Part shown: in pieces, positions 15,610 through 24,584 of the stretch
How positions within the stretch are numbered: the first letter of the stretch is position 1
Layout: each line of letters begins with the position of its first letter
Source: Thermanaerothrix daxensis
GTDB taxonomy: Bacteria > Chloroflexota > Anaerolineae > Anaerolineales > Anaerolineaceae
Assembly: GCF_001306145.1 (NCBI RefSeq)
Contig: NZ_LGKO01000005.1
Location: 744,001-808,000, forward strand
Direction: 5' to 3'
DNA length: 64,000 nt
The notes under the pieces: generated by a model
What the model saw: only the letters and a program-made list of their open reading frames with translations
Told to the model about the DNA's origin: nothing
Database searches by the model: none
Position numbers and translations under genes: made by a program

Positions 15610-17136
15610 CTAAAGCAACAACCCTTTGGGGCGATACTGCAAGGCTTCGGCAATATGGTGAGGCTGGATCTGATCGCAACCTGCCAGGTCGGCAATCGTG
15701 CGTGCTACCTTGAGGGTGCGGTGAAAAGCGCGGGCCGAGAGTTGATAACGAGTCATGGCAGTGCGCAGAAGTGCGTTGGATGTTTCATCTAACCCGCAGT
15801 GTTCCCGCACCTCTGCTGGGCGCATATCCGCGTTGCAGGTAACTCCGTGATTGGCACGAAAGCGCTGACGCTGACGTTCACGGGCCACTTCAACCCGCTC
15901 GCGGACGACGGCAGATGATTCACCCGGGTGGCGGTCGGCGATTTTTTCATAATCAACGCGCGGTACCTCGATATAGAGATCAATCCGATCCAGCAGAGGG
16001 CCGGAAACTCGCTTTTGGTACTTGGTCACCGTGCCCGCTGAGCAGGTGCAGGCCTTTTGTGGGTCCCCGTAGTTGCCACAGGGACATGGGTTCATGGCTG
16101 CAACCAATTGAAAATTGGCCGGGAAGGTTAATGAGCCGTTGGCACGGCTAATGGTGACAATCTTATCTTCTAAAGGCTGGCGTAAGACCTCTAGCACCCG
16201 CGGGCTAAACTCGGGAAGTTCGTCCAGGAAAAGGACCCCGCGATGTGCCAGAGAAATCTCGCCTGGATGAGGCCAGTGTCCTCCGCCAACCAGTCCCGCG
16301 TGGGAGATGGTGTGATGGGGCGCGCGAAAGGGCCGCGTACGTACCAAAGGGCTGCCCTCAGGAAGTTGGTCGGCCACCGAGTAAATACGGGTGATGTCCA
16401 GCGCTTCGTCCAGGGTCAGCGCCGGCAGAATGGCAGGCATGGCGCGTGCCAGCAAGGTCTTACCTGCTCCGGGTGGTCCGATCATTAAGACGTTATGCCC
16501 CCCGGCAGCGGCGATTTCCAGGGCACGTTTGGCGTGTTCCTGCCCTTTGATTTCTTGAAAATCGGTTTGGACGATGCCGGGCAGGTCATTGTTTAATGGG
16601 ACGGGTGGGTGAGGCTGAAGGGATTGGCGGCCGAGCAAATGCCCAACTAGATCGTTCAGTGTGGCAACGGGATAGACTTCCAGGTCCGGGAGCAAGGCGG
16701 CTTCGGCGGCATCTACCTGCGGGGCAAAAACCCTCCGAAAGCCCTGCTGATGGGCAGTCGCAGCCATAGGTAAGACACCGCGAACATGGCGGACATTGCC
16801 ATCCAGGGAGAGTTCCCCTACTACCAGCGCTCCGTCCAGCGCCTCAAGAGGGATTTGCTCGCTGGCCATAAGTACTCCCAGCGCAATTGGTAGATCGTAA
16901 GCAGGACCCTCCTTGCGCACTGAAGCCGGCGCAAGATTGACCGTCACCCGTTTGCGGGGGTAGGCCAGACCGGTGTTTTTAATAGCCGCCTGGACGCGTT
17001 CACGGCTTTCCTGGACAGCAGTGTCGGGTAGCCCCACAATGACCATTCCAGGTAAGCCGGGTGAGGCATCCACTTCAACCTCAACGATGACCCCATCCAG
17101 GCCGATGACAGCGCACGAGAAGACGCGGGCTAGCAT
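15610..17136 (-). CDS. comM: ComM/YifB-family Mg-chelatase-like AAA+ ATPase
   Basis: A 508-residue protein with an N-terminal Lon-protease-like S5 domain (about 1-180, including [20 protein letters not shown]), a central Mg-chelatase AAA+ domain (Walker [15 protein letters not shown] near 220; Walker [12 protein letters not shown]) and a C-terminal helical domain ([20 protein letters not shown]). A zinc-binding insertion [15 protein letters not shown] is present. ComM homologues act as branch-migration helicases in natural transformation. The ATG is six bases after a TAAACT -10 box, with a TTGACA -35 at 17 bases, so the mRNA is predicted to be leaderless. Confidence 0.95.
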   Translation of the reverse strand: MLARVFSCAVIGLDGVIVEVEVDASPGLPGMVIVGLPDTAVQESRERVQAAIKNTGLAYPRKRVTVNLAPASVRKEGPAYDLPIALGVLMASEQIPLEALDGALVVGELSLDGNVRHVRGVLPMAATAHQQGFRRVFAPQVDAAEAALLPDLEVYPVATLNDLVGHLLGRQSLQPHPPVPLNNDLPGIVQTDFQEIKGQEHAKRALEIAAAGGHNVLMIGPPGAGKTLLARAMPAILPALTLDEALDITRIYSVADQLPEGSPLVRTRPFRAPHHTISHAGLVGGGHWPHPGEISLAHRGVLFLDELPEFSPRVLEVLRQPLEDKIVTISRANGSLTFPANFQLVAAMNPCPCGNYGDPQKACTCSAGTVTKYQKRVSGPLLDRIDLYIEVPRVDYEKIADRHPGESSAVVRERVEVARERQRQRFRANHGVTCNADMRPAEVREHCGLDETSNALLRTAMTRYQLSARAFHRTLKVARTIADLAGCDQIQPHHIAEALQYRPKGLLL

Positions 17137-17142
17137 GAAGTT

Positions 17143-17171
17143 AGTTTAGGTTTGCTGAGCGGTTTTGTCAA
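17143..17171 (-). promoter_or_regulatory. comM promoter with leaderless geometry
   Basis: Reverse strand: TTGACA (17166-17171), 17-base spacer, TAAACT (17143-17148), then six bases (GAAGTT read on the forward strand) to the ATG at 17136. This is a complete sigma-A promoter whose +1 falls on the start codon; there is no room for a ribosome-binding site. Confidence 0.7.
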
Positions 17172-17200
17172 CCGCTACGGCGAAGCATTCTCGGGGTCGT

Positions 17201-18358
17201 TTAGTCTACACGGAAAATGTGGGTAATAATGTTCGATCCACTCCCACCAATGTTCTGGGTCATGCCAATTTTGGCTCCCTCCACCTGGGTTTCCCCAGCC
17301 TCGCCACGTAGTTGTTGTACCACCTCCACAATTTGATACATGCCGGTAGCGCCAACTGGATGTCCGCGGGCCTTAAGACCGCCTCGCGTGCAGATGGGGA
17401 TGCGTCCCCCAATCTGAATCTCCCCCTCCAGGGCCAGGCGCGGTCCTTGCCCGCGTTCAGCGAAGCCGCAGGCCTCTAAAGAAAGCGCGGACATAATGGT
17501 AAACGCATCATGGAGTTCAAACACGTCAATATCGTTTGGGCCGACTCCGGCCTGAGCGTAGGCCTGGCGGGCTGAGCGTTCGGCCGCACTCAGCCAGAGA
17601 GGATCGCGCCGGCTGGCTACGGCAATGGTATCTGTGGCTGCGGTGGAGGCCACAACTCGGACTTTGGGCTTGGGGGGGAAGCGGTGAAGGTGTTCAACAG
17701 GTACTAAAACGGCCGCCGCGGCTCCATCTCCCATTGGTGAGGCATCCATCAGGTTAATCGGCGGGGTTACCATTGGGGCTTTCAGGTACTCCTGAAGGCT
17801 TAGCGGTGAATGAAAGCGCGCATATGGGTTATGGAGCGCGTTCTGATGAGAATTGATTGAGAACAGAGCAAAGTGCTCATGCTGCCAGCCGTATTCGTGC
17901 ATATAACGGCGCATGATGAGGGCATTGAGAGCCACAAAGGAGACCCCATATGCCGATTCCCAATCGGCATCGGCAGCAGTGGCCAGCTCTGCTGTGATCT
18001 CATCTCCTGGCGAATCGGACATTTTTTCCACCCCCACGACCAGGACCACGTCTAAAACCCCAGAGGCCACAGCCATCACGCCGGCTCGAAATGCCGCCGA
18101 GCCCGATGAGCAGGCGGTTTCGACATGAAGGGCGTTGGCATAGCGCAGACCCGCCCAATCTGCAATATAAGCACCCAGTTGCTGCTGGTGGTTGGCGGAG
18201 CCAGCCATCATGTTGCCCACGAAGACCCCATCTACCCGGCTGATCCCGGCATCTTGAAGGGCAGCCAGGGCTGCCTCGCCTGCCAAAACACGCAGGGATT
18301 TTTCCCAATGCTCTTCGATGGGGGTCTGTCCAATGCCCAGAACGGCGACTTCACGCAT
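17201..18358 (-). CDS. Thiolase-family acyltransferase (SCP-x/archaeal type)
   Basis: A 385-residue thiolase. The nucleophile lies in HVETACSSGSAAF (Cys83) and the catalytic histidine in GGLKARGHPVGATG (His333). The second cysteine of biosynthetic thiolases (C-x-G near the C-terminus) is missing; the region reads MTQNIGGSGSN, as in archaeal and SCP-x-like thiolases. Those usually sit beside a DUF35 OB-fold partner or HMG-CoA synthase, neither of which is here. The start at 18358 has GAGGGT upstream, and a TATAAT lies about 40 bases further. It probably acts on acetyl- or acyl-CoA; the pathway cannot be named from context. Confidence 0.85.
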   Translation of the reverse strand: MREVAVLGIGQTPIEEHWEKSLRVLAGEAALAALQDAGISRVDGVFVGNMMAGSANHQQQLGAYIADWAGLRYANALHVETACSSGSAAFRAGVMAVASGVLDVVLVVGVEKMSDSPGDEITAELATAADADWESAYGVSFVALNALIMRRYMHEYGWQHEHFALFSINSHQNALHNPYARFHSPLSLQEYLKAPMVTPPINLMDASPMGDGAAAAVLVPVEHLHRFPPKPKVRVVASTAATDTIAVASRRDPLWLSAAERSARQAYAQAGVGPNDIDVFELHDAFTIMSALSLEACGFAERGQGPRLALEGEIQIGGRIPICTRGGLKARGHPVGATGMYQIVEVVQQLRGEAGETQVEGAKIGMTQNIGGSGSNIITHIFRVD

Positions 18359-18456
18359 AAATTAACCCTCATGAAATGATTTCTGTCTGCATTATAGTCG
18401 TTGGAGCTTTCATTTTCTATCAAGTTCCTCTTGGCGTATAACCTGTGGTGGGTGAG

Positions 18457-18462
18457 TATAAT
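18457..18462 (+). promoter_or_regulatory. -10 box with leaderless geometry for first CapA-like gene
   Basis: TATAAT at 18457-18462 is followed by exactly six bases (TAGGGC) and then the GTG start at 18469. A TTGGCG at 18431-18436 is 20 bases upstream, longer than ideal for a -35. Confidence 0.5.
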
Positions 18463-18468
18463 TAGGGC

Positions 18469-20193
18469 GTGCGTCCCACCCTGTTTTCATCGGTGACTTT
18501 TTTGAAAGCATCTCAATGGTTGGGCCTCCTCTGTTTGCTGAGCCTAGGGATGAGCGCTTGCCAGGGAGCGTATGCGGCTCATGAGGTAAGGGCAACTCAT
18601 ACATCGGCCCCTGATGCTCTTGGAACCTCTTCTCCTCTGATCTCACAGTATGTATCTAAATATCCTGCAACCGATTCCTCTCCCTCATCGCGGGCAGAGG
18701 GCAGGCCTTCTGAAGGACTGTGGGTGGATGAAAAAAGCCTACCCGAGGGCTTGACTCGAGCTTTGCGTCAGGCTGGCTATAAGATTACCGAAGGGCAATC
18801 GCCTTCCGCGGTCAAAGTCCAACCCCTTAGGTCCGATTCCCTCGATCAGGTTCCGGTACTGGCCAAGTGGTTGTTCCTTCTGGTGGCGCCTTTCCCCACC
18901 CTTGCCGATGGAACTTCTTGGGATGAACTGCGGGCCACCTGGCTGGGTCAACGCGCCTGGTCGGATCCCGCAACTCCCTGGCAGGGGCGTCCTCTTGTCA
19001 TGAGTCCCGCCACCTATGAGGCTATGCGGATGGTTTGGGGGCAACCGGCTTTTGAGAACGACACAGTCACACTTGCGCCAGATGAAGAGGTGCAGGAGGT
19101 GGCCTGGGCCGAACAGGCCTGGGCGGTTATCCCTTTTGAGATGCTGAATCCGCGCTGGAAGGTGCTCAGAATTGACAATCATAGTGGGTTGGAACCCGAC
19201 GCTACGGGGTTCCCTTTGTGGGTTTCGTACGGTGCCACGGGGGTTGAGGGAGGGGTAGAGCCAGTACTCATAAATTACAACCCGGAGCACCTGGTCACGG
19301 TGATTTTGAGCGGTACCACCGCATTGGTGCGAATGACGGCGTTACGCATGGAGGAAAATGGGGTGGACTACCCTGGGCAGGTGATAGCCCCGCTCTTGCG
19401 CACGGCAGATGTACTTCATATCAGCAACGAGGTTTCTTTTGACCCGCAATGTCCGCCTGCCAAGCCCTTGCGTCGTGAGGCAAGGTTTTGCAGTGATCCA
19501 CGTTATTGGGGGCTGTTGGAGAATATTGGCACTGACGTCATTGAACTGACCGGCAATCATTTGCTGGATTGGGGCGAAGAGCCTTTTCTTTACACTTTGG
19601 ATTTATATCGGCAAGCCCATTTGCCCTTCTACGGTGGCGGTGCTAACCGGACTGAAGCCGAAGCGCCGTTAAAGGTGGAGATTAAAGGCACACGATTGGC
19701 CTTCCTTGGCTGCAATGCGGTAGGGCCCGAAACCGCGCTGGCTACTGAGGCCCGGGCAGGTGCGGCACCCTGTGATCTTGAGCGAATGAGCGAGCAGATC
19801 CACGCCTTGCGTCATGAGGGATATTTGCCTATTGTGACGTTTCAACATCTGGAAGTGGAGGATTTCAGACCTGCCAGTCAGGCACGTTACGACTTCCAAG
19901 CGGCAGCACAGGCAGGTGCAGTGATCGTTAGTGGCAGCCAGGCTCACTTTCCGCAAGGGTTTGCGTTCAATTCAGGGGCGCTGATTCATTATGGCTTGGG
20001 TAACCTTTTCTTTGACCAGATGTTTTACTGGAATCGGCGAGCCTTCTTAGATAGACACTTATTTTACGAGGGGCGCTACCTGGGTGTGGAACTGATTACC
20101 ATTATTCTAGAAGACTATGCCCAGCCCCGCCTGATGACTGCTGCAGAGCGGACCGAGATGCTTCAAAATGTTTTTGCCGCCAGTGATTGGTAG
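18469..20193 (+). CDS. CapA-like lipoprotein with N-terminal binding-protein-like domain (copy 1)
   Basis: A 574-residue predicted lipoprotein: signal peptide with lipobox GMSAC near residue 31, a low-complexity linker, a region (about 78-240) resembling a periplasmic binding-protein fold (LLVAPFPTLADG, VMSPATYEAM, AVIPFEMLNPRWKVLRID), then a C-terminal CapA / poly-gamma-glutamate metallophosphatase-like domain. Recognisable blocks are HISNEVSF, ELTGNHLLDWGE, VSGSQAHFPQGF and GLGNLFFDQM. The usual H-W-G of CapA reads FQHLEVE. It is the first of two tandem paralogues 23 bases apart. Extracellular polymer handling is a family inference; no capsule genes are adjacent. Confidence 0.85.
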   Translation: MRPTLFSSVTFLKASQWLGLLCLLSLGMSACQGAYAAHEVRATHTSAPDALGTSSPLISQYVSKYPATDSSPSSRAEGRPSEGLWVDEKSLPEGLTRALRQAGYKITEGQSPSAVKVQPLRSDSLDQVPVLAKWLFLLVAPFPTLADGTSWDELRATWLGQRAWSDPATPWQGRPLVMSPATYEAMRMVWGQPAFENDTVTLAPDEEVQEVAWAEQAWAVIPFEMLNPRWKVLRIDNHSGLEPDATGFPLWVSYGATGVEGGVEPVLINYNPEHLVTVILSGTTALVRMTALRMEENGVDYPGQVIAPLLRTADVLHISNEVSFDPQCPPAKPLRREARFCSDPRYWGLLENIGTDVIELTGNHLLDWGEEPFLYTLDLYRQAHLPFYGGGANRTEAEAPLKVEIKGTRLAFLGCNAVGPETALATEARAGAAPCDLERMSEQIHALRHEGYLPIVTFQHLEVEDFRPASQARYDFQAAAQAGAVIVSGSQAHFPQGFAFNSGALIHYGLGNLFFDQMFYWNRRAFLDRHLFYEGRYLGVELITIILEDYAQPRLMTAAERTEMLQNVFAASDW

Positions 20194-20216
20194 ATTTTTC
20201 CCTGAGGTGATCCGGC

Positions 20217-21899
20217 ATGCGACGCGCAATGATCTTTCTTCTTCTTCTCACAATCTTTCTTTATGGGTGTATGAGTATAGAGCAACCCTCACCCTCCGAG
20301 ACCCAGGGTGGTGTGCTGCCTCCTGACAGCACACCTACCCCTTTCCAGCCTTTGGTCATGCTGCAGGAAACTAGCAGTCCTCCAACCACGGAATCGCCAG
20401 TGCACCTCTGGGTACCAGATTTCGTGCCCCAGGGATTACGCCAGCAGATCCCTCTTGAAGCCTTGGACATGGTGGCTTCAAAAACTGAGGCTAGTGTCTG
20501 GATGACCCTGGGACAGGCTGGGCAGGGGGTGCCATGGGTGTATGTGCTGGTGGCACCCTTCCCAACGATAAGTGATGAGGTGGCCTTCCAGGCGGTTGAG
20601 CGCGCCTGGCGTGGGGAGGAGGGCGAATTTGAGGGGCCAATTTTTGTCTCGCCAGAGACCTTTGAGGTCATGCAACAACTCCTGGGACCAGCCAATTTGG
20701 AGCATGTTCAAGTCGTAGATGGTGCCGTACTCCTTGGTACCGTTTGGGCGCAACGACCGGCATTTGCAATTGTGCCTTTTGAAGCCCTGGAGCCACGGTG
20801 GAAGGTGCTAAAAATTGATGGGCAATCACCGATAGACAAGCACTTTGATCCTCAGGCTTATCCCCTTACAGCCTGGTTTACCTGGGAGGGAAGTGAAGCC
20901 GGGATTTCCGAGATCAAGGCGCGACTTGAGGCCATGGGCAGCGAATTAAAGTCCAATCGCGAGGCGGATAAATTAACGGTTTTGGTGATGACGGGCGTTA
21001 CGGCACTGGTGCGGGCTACGGCGGCTAAGATGGAGGAAAAGGGAATGACTTACCCCGCTCAGGACGTAGGGGGGCTTTTACAGGATGCTGATTTGACCCA
21101 TATTAGCAACGAGGTGTCTTTCAGTCCCAAATGCCCTCCGCCCAATCCCAATCAGACGACGTTGATCTTTTGCAGTGACCCGAGGTATATCGAACTGCTT
21201 GATTACGTGGGTACGGATATTCTTGAATTGACGGGGAATCATGGGGTTGACTGGGGACGAGATGCTTTGCTCTATTCGCTGGATCTCTACCGTCAGCGTG
21301 GATGGGCGTTCTACGCTGCGGGCGAGAATGAGGCACAAGCCAAAGCCGCAGTGACATTAGAGCACAACGGCAATCGGTTTGCCTTTATCGGATGCAACCC
21401 GGCGGGCCCGGCTTTTATCTGGGCAACGCCGGATCTTCCTGGTGTGGCCAATTGCGACTATCCCTGGATGGAGTCCGAAATTCGCCGCTTGGCGGCAGAG
21501 GGATATCTGGTCATTGCCACGTTTCAATACTTCGAATCTTATCGTCCGGATGTTTTGCCCTATGAACAGCAGGATTTCCGCCGGCTGGCGGAGGCCGGTG
21601 CTGTGATTGTGAGCGGTAGTCAGGCCCATCATCCAATGGCAATGGAATTCTACAATGGGAGTTTTATCCACTATGGGTTGGGCAACCTTTTCTTTGATCA
21701 GATGCATGTGTATGTCAATGATCGTTTGATCGAGGGGACGCGTAAGGGATTTATTGACCAACATGTGTTCTATAAGGGGCGTCATATTAGCACGGTCCTG
21801 ATCACCACAATGCTGGAGGATTACGCACGTCCTCGTTTCATGACTCCAGAGGAGCGAGCGGCTTTTCTGACCCAGATGTTCTCGGTTTCGGGATGGTAG
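20217..21899 (+). CDS. CapA-like lipoprotein with N-terminal binding-protein-like domain (copy 2)
   Basis: A 560-residue paralogue of the preceding gene with the same plan: lipobox LYGC (Cys18), Ser/Thr/Pro-rich linker, binding-protein-like part (VLVAPFPTISDE, FVSPETFEVM, FAIVPFEALEPRWKVLKID) and CapA-like domain (HISNEVSFSPKCPP, ELTGNHGVDWG, VSGSQAHHPMAM, GLGNLFFDQMH). H-W-G is again replaced, here by FQYFESY. A GAGGTGA ribosome site precedes ATG 20217, so translation is conventional, unlike copy 1. The two probably arose by tandem duplication and were kept with considerable divergence. Confidence 0.85.
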   Translation: MRRAMIFLLLLTIFLYGCMSIEQPSPSETQGGVLPPDSTPTPFQPLVMLQETSSPPTTESPVHLWVPDFVPQGLRQQIPLEALDMVASKTEASVWMTLGQAGQGVPWVYVLVAPFPTISDEVAFQAVERAWRGEEGEFEGPIFVSPETFEVMQQLLGPANLEHVQVVDGAVLLGTVWAQRPAFAIVPFEALEPRWKVLKIDGQSPIDKHFDPQAYPLTAWFTWEGSEAGISEIKARLEAMGSELKSNREADKLTVLVMTGVTALVRATAAKMEEKGMTYPAQDVGGLLQDADLTHISNEVSFSPKCPPPNPNQTTLIFCSDPRYIELLDYVGTDILELTGNHGVDWGRDALLYSLDLYRQRGWAFYAAGENEAQAKAAVTLEHNGNRFAFIGCNPAGPAFIWATPDLPGVANCDYPWMESEIRRLAAEGYLVIATFQYFESYRPDVLPYEQQDFRRLAEAGAVIVSGSQAHHPMAMEFYNGSFIHYGLGNLFFDQMHVYVNDRLIEGTRKGFIDQHVFYKGRHISTVLITTMLEDYARPRFMTPEERAAFLTQMFSVSGW

Positions 21900-21929
21900 T
21901 TCTTAGATTTTTAGGAAAAGGAGGAGACC

Positions 21930-22580
21930 ATGCGTAAGATCTATGATATTTCATTGACAATTGGGCCTGAACTTCCCACCTGGCCCGGCGATCCCAGTGT
22001 TCACATTGAGCGTGTCAGCAAGATTGAGGAAGGGGCCAATGCCAATGTCTCTAAGGTGGAGATGGGATTGCATACAGGCACCCATCTAGATGCGCCGTAT
22101 CATTTTTTAGCGGATGGCGCTCGTCTGGAAAGTCTCTCATTGGACGTGCTGATTGGACCTGCTCAGGTGGTGGAAGTACCGGAAACGATTGGGGAGATAA
22201 CCGCCGAAGTGCTCACACGCCTCCCTCTGGCGGACGGAGCAAGGCGCGTATTATTCAAAACGCGCAATTCGCGCTTTTGGGCCCAGGGCGAGCGCGAGTT
22301 TCGCACTGATTTTGTGGGCATTACTCAGGACGGGGCTGAGTACCTGGTTGAGCGGGGTGTGCGCCTGGTGGGCATTGACTATCTATCCGTCGCACCTTAC
22401 AAGCGCTCCCGCCCTACACATGAAGTGCTATTACGGGCGGGGGTGGTCATCGTTGAGGGAGTGGACCTCTCGCAAGTGGCACCCGGGCTTTATCAATTCA
22501 TCTGTTTGCCGGTAAAGTTCCAGGGCGTAGAGGGTGGGCCTGCCCGGGCCATCCTGATTGAAGAATCCCCAGAGGATTAG
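21930..22580 (+). CDS. Cyclase-family protein (kynurenine formamidase-like)
   Basis: A 216-residue metal-dependent hydrolase of the cyclase/KynB superfamily. The metal-binding motif HTGTHLDAPYHF (His48, His52, Asp54, His58) is complete. VGIDYLSVAP and HEVLLRAGVVIVEGVDLSQV are further family blocks. AAAGGAGGAG precedes the ATG. It follows the CapA-like pair by 30 bases and overlaps the oppositely oriented NYN gene by four. Kynurenine formamidase, isatin hydrolase or another small amide hydrolase are all possible; no tryptophan catabolic genes are near. Confidence 0.88.
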   Translation: MRKIYDISLTIGPELPTWPGDPSVHIERVSKIEEGANANVSKVEMGLHTGTHLDAPYHFLADGARLESLSLDVLIGPAQVVEVPETIGEITAEVLTRLPLADGARRVLFKTRNSRFWAQGEREFRTDFVGITQDGAEYLVERGVRLVGIDYLSVAPYKRSRPTHEVLLRAGVVIVEGVDLSQVAPGLYQFICLPVKFQGVEGGPARAILIEESPED

Positions 22581-23401
22581 AGACGACTGATCAGTTCAAT
22601 GTTGATGGCCTGGAGGTTCTCGGTGCGCTCCGAGCGCGCCAGTTCAAATTCGAAGATGTAGTTCCGGGTGGGTAACTGGCCGGGGCGCACCCCCTCCGGT
22701 AGGCTTGAATCATGAAAGAAAACCGAGCCGTAGGGCGAATTGGGATTGCGGGTGTCGGTGAGCCAAAGATTGGGAGCAATGGTTTTGAGGTAGCGCATAA
22801 AGCCGTACCCCTGATCGCTGTGCCAGTAGCACCAGCCACGGACCCGTGAGCCAATCTCACCCCAGGGTGCCAAGTCGTTACGGGGTGAGGCGGTGGGAAC
22901 CAGGTTGGGAATGAGGTAACCGGAGATAAAGAAATCTGCCTCGTGGCGCAACTTGCTCGAAACATTATCTAGGGCCACAACCTCGACCCGACAGCCCTTG
23001 TCTTGCAGGGCACGTACAACCTGGACAAAGTCACCATCGCCAGAGACCAGAAGCACGCGATCAAGGTTGACGGACTGGAGCAAAGCATCAACCGCCAATT
23101 CTAAATCGGCGTTGGCCTTGCCATAACGAACACCGTTCTCGTCTACGAACCAACTAATCTCTTTGACGATTACTTTGTAACCAAGGTCGCGCAGAGCGGA
23201 GTGAAAATTTTGTGTGCCTTTGCGGTAGGTTTCGTCGCGCTCGGCGCGCTCACGGTCATAACTTACATAGGCGTTTAATCGAACCAGTTCAGCGTCATCC
23301 CGGCAAGCAAATTCGCGCAGCACATCATATTGCAGACGTTGCCCCCCATTGAGATAGATGTTGGAAACATCCACATAAACTCCCACTTTTGCAAACGACA
23401 T
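22577..23401 (-). CDS. NYN-domain nuclease fused to a cold-shock-like domain
   Basis: About 274 residues. The N-terminal part (to about 150) is a NYN/LabA-type PIN-fold domain: VGVYVDVSNIYLNGG with Asp11 and Asn14, NADLELAVDALL, and VLLVSGDGDFVQVV supplying the acidic residues. The C-terminal part (about 185-270) has a cold-shock plan: R-V-R-G-W-C-Y-W-H-S-D-Q-G-Y-G-F-M, then V-F-F-H-D-S-S-L and a late F-E-F-E-L-A strand. Together this suggests a metal-dependent RNase with its own nucleic-acid-binding module. I start at ATG 23401, which has GAGAGGG upstream, not at the TTG 24 bases earlier. Confidence 0.85.
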   Translation of the reverse strand: MSFAKVGVYVDVSNIYLNGGQRLQYDVLREFACRDDAELVRLNAYVSYDRERAERDETYRKGTQNFHSALRDLGYKVIVKEISWFVDENGVRYGKANADLELAVDALLQSVNLDRVLLVSGDGDFVQVVRALQDKGCRVEVVALDNVSSKLRHEADFFISGYLIPNLVPTASPRNDLAPWGEIGSRVRGWCYWHSDQGYGFMRYLKTIAPNLWLTDTRNPNSPYGSVFFHDSSLPEGVRPGQLPTRNYIFEFELARSERTENLQAINIELISRL

Positions 23402-23532
23402 ACAGTCCCTCTCTAATTTGGACAAATTGATTATACGTGCTCATTTTAACTCAACCTCCTGTACTTTCGGCTCTTGCCTGAGGCATTGAAATTGATACAC
23501 TAGATGGGTGGGTAAGGTAAAATCGTAGGCGT

Positions 23533-24546
23533 ATGCGTTGGGTAAGGTTTTCGGTTTTTGGGAGCATTATCGCATTGGGCATGATACTTGGGGGCGGATG
23601 CCAGGCCTGGGGAGGAGGGGGGATGCCCTTATCGGGTGTGGAAACGCCAGCAGGTGTCAACTCGCTTCCAAAGGTGACTGCGGAGTTATCTCTGACGAGT
23701 ATTCCGAAGACTTCAGAAGCATCTCATGATCTTCTCCCTCTGAGCGAGACGGTACAAGCCCCCATCCCTGCCTTTCCCTGTGAACTGGCAGGCGCGGGTA
23801 TCCCATTAGATGTAACCATTCCAGATGACACTCCTGTTCTACCTGGTCAGCGTTTTGTCAAAACTTGGCGGCTAGTTAATCTTGGGACTTGCGTTTGGGA
23901 TGGGGCTTACAGCGTGGTGTGGGTTTCGGGAGATAATCTGGCCCCTTTGACCTCCTATCCGCTATTTAGCCAAGTGCCGCCGGGTGAGGCGGTGGATATC
24001 AGTATCGAGATGGTTGCTCCCCCATGGCAAGGGCGCTACACTAGTTACTGGATGCTACGGTCCCCTTCTGGTAAGTTGTTTGGACTGGGACCGGCAGGAA
24101 ACGCCCCATTCTGGGTGCGTATTCAGGTCCCTGCAATTGCCACTCCCACCATTTTGCCCAGCCCAACCCCTTCACCTACTCTCGTTGCACCCATGCAAGG
24201 AAAGGTGCGTTTGACCACCCAACAAGGGGTTGATCTGGAAAGTGCTTCGGTGCAGTCGGATTCCTCTGCGGTGGATTTCTGGATTGACCACTCTGACGAG
24301 GGCTTGGTCATGATTCCCATGAACGGGGCACAGTGGGCTATTTACCCCGCTGCGGAGGCTCCGTCCTTTGCCCGTTGTCTGGAATTGGCAAGGGAGAACT
24401 CCCCCATCCCTCTTGAAGGGGAGGCTTTCTTCCCTTCTCTGTGCGTGCGTACAGGGAGCGGTAATCCGGCTAATCTCCAAGTTGGCCGGGTGGACCGGGT
24501 ACAAAGTCAGGTTGAGTTGACTTACCTTCTCTGGATCATGCCTTGA
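23533..24546 (+). CDS. Lipoprotein with NBR1-type Ig-like domain
   Basis: A 337-residue predicted lipoprotein with lipobox LGGGC (Cys23), a Ser/Thr/Pro linker, and a C-A-W-D-x-Y-type Ig-like domain of the NBR1 class (about 93-198: PGQRFVKTWRLVNLGTCVWD, PGEAVDISIEMVAPPWQGRY, TSYWMLRSPSG). A Pro/Thr-rich hinge and a C-terminal domain of unknown fold follow. Such domains are frequent in exported proteins of Anaerolineae. Function unknown, likely protein or polymer binding at the cell surface. Its stop nearly touches the isomerase gene downstream. A TAAAAT box nine bases before the ATG suggests a very short leader. Confidence 0.82.
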   Translation: MRWVRFSVFGSIIALGMILGGGCQAWGGGGMPLSGVETPAGVNSLPKVTAELSLTSIPKTSEASHDLLPLSETVQAPIPAFPCELAGAGIPLDVTIPDDTPVLPGQRFVKTWRLVNLGTCVWDGAYSVVWVSGDNLAPLTSYPLFSQVPPGEAVDISIEMVAPPWQGRYTSYWMLRSPSGKLFGLGPAGNAPFWVRIQVPAIATPTILPSPTPSPTLVAPMQGKVRLTTQQGVDLESASVQSDSSAVDFWIDHSDEGLVMIPMNGAQWAIYPAAEAPSFARCLELARENSPIPLEGEAFFPSLCVRTGSGNPANLQVGRVDRVQSQVELTYLLWIMP

Positions 24547-24584
24547 TCAAATCAGTTTTTAAACCCTATGTTATGGAGTTGTTT

